DNA from: an uncultured Mycoplasmatota bacterium
GTDB lineage: Bacteria; Bacillota_I; Bacilli_A; RF39; UBA660
Direction of reading: 5' to 3'
DNA: 11,623 bases
Assembly: GCA_947087145.1 (NCBI GenBank)
Contig: CAMUBM010000009.1
Coordinates: 1 to 11,623, forward strand
Of this stretch, positions 6,017 to 11,623 are shown in pieces. How positions within the stretch are numbered: position 1 is the stretch's first letter; the number at the start of each line of letters is the position of its first letter. The notes under the pieces are model-generated. The model was given only the letters and a program-made list of their open reading frames with translations. It did not search any database and had not been told where the DNA came from. A program made the position numbers and the translations under genes.

Positions 6017-6994
6017 ATGGCTTTATGGGATAAATTAAAATGGGTTTATTATGGAAAAAGAAGAAATTGGTGGTATAGGCATTTTAAAAATTGTAGTTTG
6101 CCTTATCCGTATTGGAGTGAAAAAAGAGACACTTTCGAATGGGTTTATTATGATAAAAATCGAAAAGAGTTTGAAACGCAAAGTGAACTTTATGAAGCAT
6201 TAGGGGACGTATGTAGTACGGGTTTTATTTATCATTATCGTTCTCTATCTTATCTTCGTTACAAAGAAGAGGATAAAAAGGTTTACAAAGTAACAGAGAG
6301 TCATGGACATAATTTTAATGAAATTGTGAAAGCGGTTTATGACTATCCAGAAACTTTTGAAATCCCCAAGGATTGTTTAGAAGAGTATAGTAAGCAAGAG
6401 TTACGATATTTAAAAAAAGTACAAAATTATTTGAGGCTTATTGGACTAAAAGACTACAAAGTCAGTAAAGAAATGGAAGAACTTGATAGAAAATGGGAAA
6501 TTATTTATGAAAAGGAAAAGAAATCTATTTTAGATAGAATAAAAGAATGGCATTATGAGATTTTAGAAAAGAGATTAATAAAACAAGAAAAGTTCATTCG
6601 TTATGAAAATACAAAAGTAGAGAAGTACGCAGATTGTTATTCTATGCATATCGAAAAAGAAGAAGTTTTACAAGCCATGCTTGATGGTACTAAAGATTAT
6701 CGTATTTTCCCTTATTGTCACTCTAGTATAGGAACGCGTTATTTTTTACTAGATGAGGAAGAAAATTTTTATGCTTTAATTGAATTCAACGAAGAGGAGC
6801 AAATTCCATTTAAAGATTTAACAGAAGATAAAGTAAATTATAAAATCCATGGAGATAAAACATTCAAAGAGTATAAGAAAAAATTATTTAAACAATTCAA
6901 GGAAACTACCAAATGGGATGAAAAGGAATTTACAGAAGATAGTCCGGTTTTGTATGCTAAATTTAAAATTGTGGAAAAGTTTACTGGAAAATAG
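6017..6994 (+). CDS. Hypothetical protein, aromatic-rich, no known family
   Basis: I do not recognise this 325-residue protein. The first 50 residues are unusually rich in Trp, Tyr and basic residues and contain a repeated motif: WVYYGKRR (9-16) and WVYYDKNR (42-49), 33 residues apart. Residues about 120-205 are charged and probably alpha-helical or coiled; the C-terminal third is Glu/Lys-rich mixed alpha/beta. There is no signal peptide, membrane helix, or recognisable nucleotide- or metal-binding motif, so it is likely cytosolic. ATG 6017 has AGGTGA seven bases ahead. The base composition and full-length open frame with good codon structure support a real gene. It probably follows the 5271 gene in one transcript and ends at the terminator at 6986-7025. 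Its function is unknown, and adjacency to 5271 is the only clue. Confidence 0.75.
   Translation: MALWDKLKWVYYGKRRNWWYRHFKNCSLPYPYWSEKRDTFEWVYYDKNRKEFETQSELYEALGDVCSTGFIYHYRSLSYLRYKEEDKKVYKVTESHGHNFNEIVKAVYDYPETFEIPKDCLEEYSKQELRYLKKVQNYLRLIGLKDYKVSKEMEELDRKWEIIYEKEKKSILDRIKEWHYEILEKRLIKQEKFIRYENTKVEKYADCYSMHIEKEEVLQAMLDGTKDYRIFPYCHSSIGTRYFLLDEEENFYALIEFNEEEQIPFKDLTEDKVNYKIHGDKTFKEYKKKLFKQFKETTKWDEKEFTEDSPVLYAKFKIVEKFTGK
6039..6152 (+). repeat. Pair of 15-base direct repeats inside a gene
   Basis: AATGGGTTTATTATG occurs at 6039-6053 and again at 6138-6152, in the same reading frame, 99 bases (33 codons) apart. Each copy encodes the WVYY motif of the aromatic N-terminus. This suggests an internal duplication whose remainder has diverged, or strong selection on the motif. 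Confidence 0.6.
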
Positions 6995-7025
6995 CGCAGG
7001 TTTATTTTCCTTTTTTCTTTTTTTT
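6986..7025 (+). terminator. Terminator after the 6017 gene
   Basis: GGAAAATA (6986-6993) pairs perfectly with TATTTTCC (7003-7010) around a 9-base loop, followed by a T-rich run (7011-7025, one C). The left arm includes the last codons and part of the stop codon of the preceding gene. The next operon's -10 begins 3 bases after the T tract. Confidence 0.8.
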
Positions 7026-7028
7026 CGA

Positions 7029-7034
7029 TATAAT
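7029..7034 (+). promoter_or_regulatory. -10 element of the racemase-ligase-amidase operon
   Basis: TATAAT at 7029-7034 is a full -10. The -35 position falls on the right arm of the preceding terminator (TTTCCT region) and is poor. The predicted start near 7041 abuts the AAGGAGGA ribosome site (7042-7049), giving a leader of about 17 nt. No T-box or riboswitch fits in so short a leader. Confidence 0.6.
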
Positions 7035-7057
7035 TAGACATAAGGAGGATATTTCGT

Positions 7058-8239
7058 ATGTATAGAAAAACGTATGCTCGTATTGATGGGAAAATTTTAG
7101 AAAATAATGTAAAAGAAATTGTAAAGAAATATGATCAATATAAGTATTATTTTGGAGTGGTGAAAAATAATGCTTATCATCATGGAATAAAGGTGATAAA
7201 TAATCTTATTCAAGGTGGTGTGAATTACTTGGCAGTTTCTTCATTAGAAGAAGCTTTAGAAGTTCGTAAATACAATTCAGAAATTCCTATTTTGGTTTTA
7301 GAGCCGATTGATTTAGAATTTATCGACGATGCCATCAATGGAAAAGTAACTTTGACTGTTGCTGATTTGGAGTATTTAAAACAATTAAATCAGTTAGAAG
7401 TTTCTTTTGAAATCCCTATTCACTTGAAAGTAGACTCTGGAATGAACCGCTTGGGATTAAAATCAGCGAGTGAAATGAACGAGGCTGTGAAGATAATTTA
7501 TAAAAATAACAAATTGTATTTAGAAGGTATTTATTCGCATTTTGCAACCACAGGTGTATTAGATTATCATTATGATAAGCAACTGAAAACTTTTAAAGAA
7601 ATCGTTGCAGATATCGATTTAAAGTCGATTCCTATCGTTCATTTGGATCGAAGTTTAACGATGGTGACGCATGAAAAACTCGATTTTGTAAATGGAGTCC
7701 GTTTAGGCATTGTACTTTATGGCTTTAGTGGTAGTAGAAATGTAGGAAAGGGGCTTAAAAATACACTACGAAATATCAAGCGAAATCTTTATTTGAAAAG
7801 GCATCATGTAAGTAAAACGATTTTACAAAATGATTTAAAGTTACAGACTGCTTTTTCCTTGTATTCGGAAGTGGTTTCTATAAGAAAAGTAAAAAGGGAC
7901 GAGTGTGTTGGATATAATGCTAGTTACAAAGTCAAGAATGATGCCTATATTGCAACACTTCCCATTGGATATGCTGATGGCGTCACAAAAGAGTTTGGTT
8001 TTGTCTCTATACGTGGTAAGAAATATCCGATTGTTGCAGATTCGATGGATATGACAATGGTTTTGGTTGACGAAACAATAAAAATAAAAGATAAAGTGGA
8101 AATTTTTGGGGATACTATATCTATACGAATCGTTGCTAGTCGCTTAGGAACAAACGTATATCACTTGTTCAATCAAATTAGTAATCGTGTACCTAGAGTA
8201 CATATAGAAGATGAAGACGAAATGGAAATTCAATACTAG
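7058..8239 (+). CDS. Alanine-racemase-family PLP amino-acid racemase
   Basis: A fold-type III PLP racemase of 393 residues. Visible: PLP-lysine segment VVKNNAYHHG (Lys36), KVDSGMNRLG (124-133; Lys124 and Arg131 match the carbamylated Lys and substrate Arg of alanine racemase), SHFA (160-163), HLDRSLTM (195-202), VRLGIVLYG (214-222; Arg215 contacts the PLP ring nitrogen) and GYNASY (285-290; Tyr286 as the opposite-face catalytic base), then LPIGYADG and DSMDMTMV. The catalytic set is intact, so it should be active. Two oddities: a basic insertion of roughly 20 residues within 223-262, after YG, and DR where most have AN before the active-site Ser. It starts at ATG 7058 after AAGGAGGA and leads a three-gene operon. 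The substrate could be alanine for D-Ala, but the ligase downstream makes aspartate plausible, so no gene symbol is given. Confidence 0.9.
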   Translation: MYRKTYARIDGKILENNVKEIVKKYDQYKYYFGVVKNNAYHHGIKVINNLIQGGVNYLAVSSLEEALEVRKYNSEIPILVLEPIDLEFIDDAINGKVTLTVADLEYLKQLNQLEVSFEIPIHLKVDSGMNRLGLKSASEMNEAVKIIYKNNKLYLEGIYSHFATTGVLDYHYDKQLKTFKEIVADIDLKSIPIVHLDRSLTMVTHEKLDFVNGVRLGIVLYGFSGSRNVGKGLKNTLRNIKRNLYLKRHHVSKTILQNDLKLQTAFSLYSEVVSIRKVKRDECVGYNASYKVKNDAYIATLPIGYADGVTKEFGFVSIRGKKYPIVADSMDMTMVLVDETIKIKDKVEIFGDTISIRIVASRLGTNVYHLFNQISNRVPRVHIEDEDEMEIQY

Positions 8240-8251
8240 GAGATGGTTTAC

Positions 8252-9460
8252 ATGGACTTTGAAATTTTAATATTAGGAACCGATGCCAATGCCTATTATA
8301 TGGCTAGGTGTTGTTATGAAGCTTATCACAAAAAAGCATACCTGATTGGAAATGAACGTCTTTCTTTTACGAAGTATTCTGATATACTACATATTAAAAA
8401 CGTAAATATTTGGTCACAAGATGTTTTTTTTGCTACTTTAAATGATTTTGCAAAAGAGCATCAAGGAAAAAAAATCGTTGTTATTCCTACCAATGAAACC
8501 TATGCGGAGTTTATTACGAAAAATCCTGAAAAATTGAATGAGCAATTTGTTTATAACCTTCCTTCTTATGAAATTATCAAAAGTTTAACGAACAAAGAAA
8601 CATTTTATAAAACCTATGCAAATTCAGGATTGTTATTTCCGAAAACTATTTATTATGATTGTAAACAAAATGAAAATAACTTTACAGATTTGACTTATCC
8701 ACTTGTTGTCAAGCCTGCCAATGTCGTAATGTACAATCATTTGTATTTTGAGGGGAAAAATAAGATTTATAAAGTAAATAGTGAAGAAGAGTTACAAGAA
8801 ACGATTGCTATTATTAAACACGGTGGCTATACGGATCAAATGATTTTGCAAGAGTTTATTCCGGGGGATGATTCCTATCTTTTTGACGCCGTGGTGTATG
8901 TGAATAGCCAAGGAAATGTGGAATTTATGAGTTTTGCTCAAATTGGTTTACAAGAACGTACTAAAGGAATGGTTGGAAATGCAGCGGTTTTAATCAATGG
9001 TTTTAATACCACTATAGGAAATGTAAAAAAAATGTCTAAAGATATCAAGAAATTTATGGAAGCTATCAAATATCGCGGGTTTGCGGAAGTAGATATGAAG
9101 TATGATATTCGTGACAATACATTCAAAGTATTGGAAATTAATGCTCGTCAAGGAAGATGCAGTTATTACGTAACGGCGTTAGGAAAAAATTTGGTGCGTG
9201 TTTTAGTCGACGATGTTCTTTATCGTATGCAAAATGATTATACGTTTTTGGATCAAAAAGTTCTTTTATCTTTTGTACCTAAGGGAATTGCTAAAAAATA
9301 TATAGAGAACAAATCCTTCAAAAAAGAGGCCATGCGTTTGTGGAAAAATGTTGTAAAACCGATGGATTTTAAAGAAGATAAAAACTTTAAACGTTTTTTA
9401 ATGTTACGAAAAAGATGGTTGCATTATTACAAAGAATATAAAAATAGTTATTGGAAATGA
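8252..9460 (+). CDS. ATP-grasp ligase, D-aspartate ligase (Aslfm) type
   Basis: A 402-residue ATP-grasp enzyme resembling the peptidoglycan-precursor D-aspartate ligase of Enterococcus faecium, which adds D-Asp to the Lys side chain of UDP-MurNAc-pentapeptide using ATP. Numbering from 8252: an opening nucleotide-fold segment ILILGTDANAYYMAR (5-19) is typical of this group. It is followed by the ATP-grasp subdomain with LVVKPAN and LQEFIPGDDSYLFD (around 200-213), and the metal-binding end FAEVDMKYD ... FKVLEINARQGR, with the Glu and Asn that bind Mg-ATP. The tail of about 80 residues is basic and aromatic. The in-frame ATG at 8243 has its AGGAG touching the codon, whereas ATG 8252 has AGGAGA eight bases ahead, so 8252 is chosen. 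The racemase stop is 12 bases upstream and the amidotransferase start 8 bases downstream. Another D-amino acid or related carboxylate cannot be excluded. Confidence 0.82.
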   Translation: MDFEILILGTDANAYYMARCCYEAYHKKAYLIGNERLSFTKYSDILHIKNVNIWSQDVFFATLNDFAKEHQGKKIVVIPTNETYAEFITKNPEKLNEQFVYNLPSYEIIKSLTNKETFYKTYANSGLLFPKTIYYDCKQNENNFTDLTYPLVVKPANVVMYNHLYFEGKNKIYKVNSEEELQETIAIIKHGGYTDQMILQEFIPGDDSYLFDAVVYVNSQGNVEFMSFAQIGLQERTKGMVGNAAVLINGFNTTIGNVKKMSKDIKKFMEAIKYRGFAEVDMKYDIRDNTFKVLEINARQGRCSYYVTALGKNLVRVLVDDVLYRMQNDYTFLDQKVLLSFVPKGIAKKYIENKSFKKEAMRLWKNVVKPMDFKEDKNFKRFLMLRKRWLHYYKEYKNSYWK

Positions 9461-9468
9461 GTGATTTT

Positions 9469-11307
9469 ATGTGTGGAATTGTAGGATTTGTTGATAAGAA
9501 GTCTAAGAAAGAAAAAAAGGAAATTATAAAAAAAATGGCGGATCGAATAAAACATCGTGGTCCGGATGCAGAGGGGTATTATGTTGATGATGCTGTTGCT
9601 TTAGGGCACAGAAGACTCTCTATTTTGGATTTGTCTAAAAGTGGCGCACAACCGATTTACAATGAAGATAAAAGTCGTTTGGTAATATTTAATGGAGAGA
9701 TTTATAATTATGAAAGTTTAAAAAAAGACTTACAAAAAAAAGGCCATGTTTTTAAAACGAAAACGGATACAGAAGTTATTCTTCATGGTTACGAGGAATA
9801 CAAAGACAAATTGTTTTCTAAACTTCGAGGGATGTTTTCTTTTGTGATTTATGATAAGAATACGAAAGAACTTGTGGGAGCAAGAGACTATTTTGGAATT
9901 AAGCCTTTCTATTACTATATGAAGGACAAAAACTTTCTGTTTGGTTCGGAGATTAAGTCTTTTTTAGAATATCCTGAATTTGAAAAAGAAGTTAATACAG
10001 ATGCTTTAAAGATGTTTTTAATTTTTCAATATTCTGTTCATGAAGAGACTTTCTTTAAGAATGTTTATAAGTTAAAACCTGGGCATTATTTTAAGTATAA
10101 AAACGGAAAAATGACTATAAAAGAATATTTCCAGGTAGATTATTTAAAAACAGATAAACCTTATGATGTGTACAAAAAGGAACTTAGGGAGGTGTTAGAG
10201 GAGTCTATTCGTTATCACCAAACGACAAGTGATGTGGAAGTTGGTTCTTATTTATCTGGCGGTGTTGATTCTTCGTATGTTGTTTCGGTTGCTCGGCCAG
10301 ACAAGACTTTTTCGGTCGGTTTTGATATGCCCGGGTTTGACGAGACCGAGTATGCGAGAGATTTATCGGAAATGCTTCATATAAAAAATGATCAAAAGAA
10401 AATAACGAGTGATGAGTTTTTTGCTATTCTTCCAACAATCATGTACCATACCGATGAACCGCATGCTAATCTTTCTACTGTACCTTTGTACTTTTTATCG
10501 GAACTTGCGAGTAATAAGGTAAAGGTTGTTTTGTCAGGAGAAGGAAGTGACGAAATGTTTGCTGGGTACAATGAGTATTATGTACCAAGTATTCTTCGTT
10601 TTTATAGCAAGTTTCCTCTTGGTTTGCGTTCCTTTATTGGCAACCTTGTAAAACCACTACCTCATTTTCCAGGTCAAAATACGTTAAAAATGTATGGAAA
10701 ACCTTTTTATGAACGTTATATTGGACATGGAACGATTATGGCAGAGGAAGAAGCTAATGAGATATTAAATCCTGCTTTACGAAATGAAGAGACTATTGCA
10801 GATATTATTAAACCTTATTATGATAAAGTATCTACTTGTGACGAGGTGACACAAAAGATGTATGTAGATATGCATTTTTGGCTCCCTCAAGATATTTTGC
10901 TAAAAGCCGATAAAATGACGATGGCCAATAGTGTAGAATTGCGTGTTCCTCTTTTAGATCCTGTTTTATTTTCTTATGCCAAACAAATCCCAACGAAACA
11001 TTTAGTAAAAGACAAACAGACAAAATATTTGTTTCGAGATATAGCACGTGAAAAAATTCCAGAAGAATGGTCTAAAAGAAGAAAACTCGGGTTTCCAGTG
11101 CCTTTTTCTAAATGGATACGAGAAGAAAAATATTACAAAATGGTGAAAGAGGTATTCAATCGTGAGTATGTTTCTTTGTTTTTTGATTGTGATTTTATTA
11201 ATCAGTTGCTAGATAGTCATTATCAGAATATAAAAAATAATGGACGAAAAATTTACAATATTTATGTATTTTTAATTTGGTATGACGTATATTTTATTAA
11301 AAATTGA
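9469..11307 (+). CDS. asnB: Glutamine-dependent asparagine synthetase, AsnB/AsnH type
   Basis: A class II glutamine amidotransferase of 612 residues. MCGIVGF supplies the N-terminal catalytic Cys after Met removal, which fixes the start at ATG 9469 although the frame is open to 9451. The glutaminase domain shows HRGPDAEG, HRRLSILDL (Arg49), FNGEIYN (Asn75), TDTEVIL (Asp100) and FGIKPFYY. The synthetase domain has the PP-loop SGGVDSS (263-269), LSGEGSDEMFAGY, and DILLKADKMTMANSVELRVPLLD. It would activate a carboxylate with ATP and amidate it with glutamine-derived ammonia. Free asparagine synthesis is the default family role. Members such as lactococcal AsnH instead amidate D-Asp in the peptidoglycan cross-bridge, and some amidate diaminopimelate. 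Its place 8 bases after a D-Asp-ligase-like gene favours cell-wall amidation. The ribosome site is weak (GAGTGA overlapping the previous stop), suggesting translational coupling. Confidence 0.93.
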   Translation: MCGIVGFVDKKSKKEKKEIIKKMADRIKHRGPDAEGYYVDDAVALGHRRLSILDLSKSGAQPIYNEDKSRLVIFNGEIYNYESLKKDLQKKGHVFKTKTDTEVILHGYEEYKDKLFSKLRGMFSFVIYDKNTKELVGARDYFGIKPFYYYMKDKNFLFGSEIKSFLEYPEFEKEVNTDALKMFLIFQYSVHEETFFKNVYKLKPGHYFKYKNGKMTIKEYFQVDYLKTDKPYDVYKKELREVLEESIRYHQTTSDVEVGSYLSGGVDSSYVVSVARPDKTFSVGFDMPGFDETEYARDLSEMLHIKNDQKKITSDEFFAILPTIMYHTDEPHANLSTVPLYFLSELASNKVKVVLSGEGSDEMFAGYNEYYVPSILRFYSKFPLGLRSFIGNLVKPLPHFPGQNTLKMYGKPFYERYIGHGTIMAEEEANEILNPALRNEETIADIIKPYYDKVSTCDEVTQKMYVDMHFWLPQDILLKADKMTMANSVELRVPLLDPVLFSYAKQIPTKHLVKDKQTKYLFRDIAREKIPEEWSKRRKLGFPVPFSKWIREEKYYKMVKEVFNREYVSLFFDCDFINQLLDSHYQNIKNNGRKIYNIYVFLIWYDVYFIKN

Positions 11308-11312
11308 GTTTT

Positions 11313-11339
11313 TTTGAAAATTTAAGTAAATTTTTCAAA
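11313..11339 (+). terminator. AT-rich hairpin after asnB, possible terminator
   Basis: TTTGAAAATTT (11313-11323) pairs with AAATTTTTCAAA (11328-11339) apart from one bulged T, around a 4-base loop. There is no T tract on its 3' side, so intrinsic termination is uncertain. It is the only stem in the gap between the operon and the tRNA promoter. Confidence 0.35.
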
Positions 11340-11347
11340 TTCCTGTA

Positions 11348-11376
11348 TTGACATCAATTCACTATTTTGCTATAGT
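11348..11376 (+). promoter_or_regulatory. Promoter of the right-hand tRNA cluster
   Basis: TTGACA (11348-11353), a 17-base spacer and TATAGT (11371-11376). Initiation near 11383 puts the start about 14 bases before tRNA-Val. Confidence 0.85.
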
Positions 11377-11396
11377 TGATTATGTCCAGTACACAT

Positions 11397-11473
11397 GGGC
11401 GCTTAGCTCAGTTGGTTAGAGCATCTGCCTTACAAGCAGAGGGTCTGGGGTTCGAGTCCCTAAGCGCCCACCA
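11397..11473 (+). tRNA. tRNA-Val (anticodon TAC)
   Basis: Acceptor arms GGGCGCT/AGCGCCC pair fully, the discriminator is A, CCA is encoded, the anticodon stem TCTGC/GCAGA encloses CTTACAA (TAC, valine), and the T-loop is GGTTCGAGTCC. The length is 77 nt. It is the first gene of a plus-strand tRNA cluster. Confidence 0.97.
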
Positions 11474-11484
11474 TTATTTTTTTT

Positions 11485-11560
11485 GCCGACATAGCGTAAT
11501 TGGTAGCGCAACTGACTTGTAATCAGTAGGTTGGGGGTTCGATTCCCTCTGTCGGCACCA
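11485..11560 (+). tRNA. tRNA-Thr (anticodon TGT)
   Basis: Acceptor arms GCCGACA/TGTCGGC, discriminator A, encoded CCA, anticodon stem ACTGA/TCAGT around CTTGTAA (TGT, threonine), and T-loop GGTTCGATTCC. The length is 76 nt. It is separated from tRNA-Val by an 11-base T-rich spacer with no stem. Confidence 0.97.
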
Positions 11561-11569
11561 TTCATTTTT

Positions 11570-11623
11570 GGAGGGATAGCGAAGTGGTCAAACGCGGCAG
11601 ACTGTAAATCTGTTCCTTCGGGT
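11570..11623 (+). tRNA. tRNA-Tyr (anticodon GTA), 5' part
   Basis: The 5' acceptor arm GGAGGGA, a D-arm with GTGGTCAAA, and the anticodon stem CAGA/TCTG around CTGTAAA (GTA, tyrosine) are present. The start of a long class II variable arm follows (TTCCTTCGGGT). The window ends before the T-arm, so the gene is cut by the window edge, not broken. Confidence 0.93.

Noticed and set aside
3639..6994. Gabija (GajA-GajB) defence system, prompted by the small UvrD-like helicase
   Set aside because: No OLD-family ATPase/TOPRIM nuclease gene is next to the helicase; the divergent genes do not show Walker or TOPRIM motifs.
8243..8251. ATG 8243 as the ligase start
   Set aside because: AGGAG touches this codon directly; ATG 8252 has the normal spacing of eight bases and gives the N-terminus expected of the family.
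9451..9468. TTG 9451 as the asparagine synthetase start
   Set aside because: The enzyme needs Cys right after the initiator Met; only ATG 9469 gives that, and the earlier start overlaps the ligase gene.
10832..11047. Antisense open frame within the asparagine synthetase gene
   Set aside because: It mirrors conserved synthetase-domain coding sequence and has no supporting start signals.

Overview
The window reads as chromosome from a low-GC (by eye about one third GC), Gram-positive-type bacterium, most likely Bacillota. Evidence: consensus sigma-A-type promoters (TTGACA-17-TATAAT), strong AGGAGG ribosome sites, an AT-rich third codon position, CCA encoded in all seven complete tRNA genes, and a peptidoglycan D-aspartate-type operon. 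TGA is a stop and Trp is TGG, so this is not a code-4 mollicute. A gut lineage near the Mollicutes/Erysipelotrichia is possible, but that is a guess.

Layout. 1-364: four tRNA genes on the minus strand (Ser-UGA, initiator Met, Asp, Phe in transcription order) behind one promoter at about 377-406. 448-635: tRNA-Leu(UAA) on the plus strand with its own promoter and terminator. 667-1539: a degenerate RelA/SpoT-synthetase-like protein. 1612-3018: pyruvate kinase with a TTG start. 3176-3634: GreA-type elongation factor preceded by a terminator-like hairpin. 3639-5102 (minus): a compact UvrD-like SF1 helicase whose consensus promoter sits exactly where the mRNA would begin at its ATG. 5271-6994: two unfamiliar genes in tandem; the first carries an N-terminal motif reminiscent of ADP-ribosyltransferase-fold proteins. 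7058-11307: a tight three-gene operon of PLP racemase, D-aspartate-ligase-type ATP-grasp enzyme and glutamine-dependent asparagine synthetase. 11397-11623: tRNA-Val, tRNA-Thr and the start of tRNA-Tyr.

How the genes work together. The 7058-11307 operon is the most coherent system. A racemase can make a D-amino acid, an Aslfm-like ligase can attach D-Asp to the stem-peptide lysine of a peptidoglycan precursor, and an AsnB/AsnH-type amidotransferase can amidate it to D-Asn. This parallels the known D-Asp/D-iso-Asn cross-bridge chemistry of enterococci, lactococci and lactobacilli. What differs is that an alanine-racemase-fold enzyme occupies the place where a cofactor-independent aspartate racemase is known in Enterococcus faecium. 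The remaining genes look like independent transcription units placed between two tRNA clusters. Several units are packed closely: terminator stems overlap stop codons, and promoters lie inside or directly after terminators.
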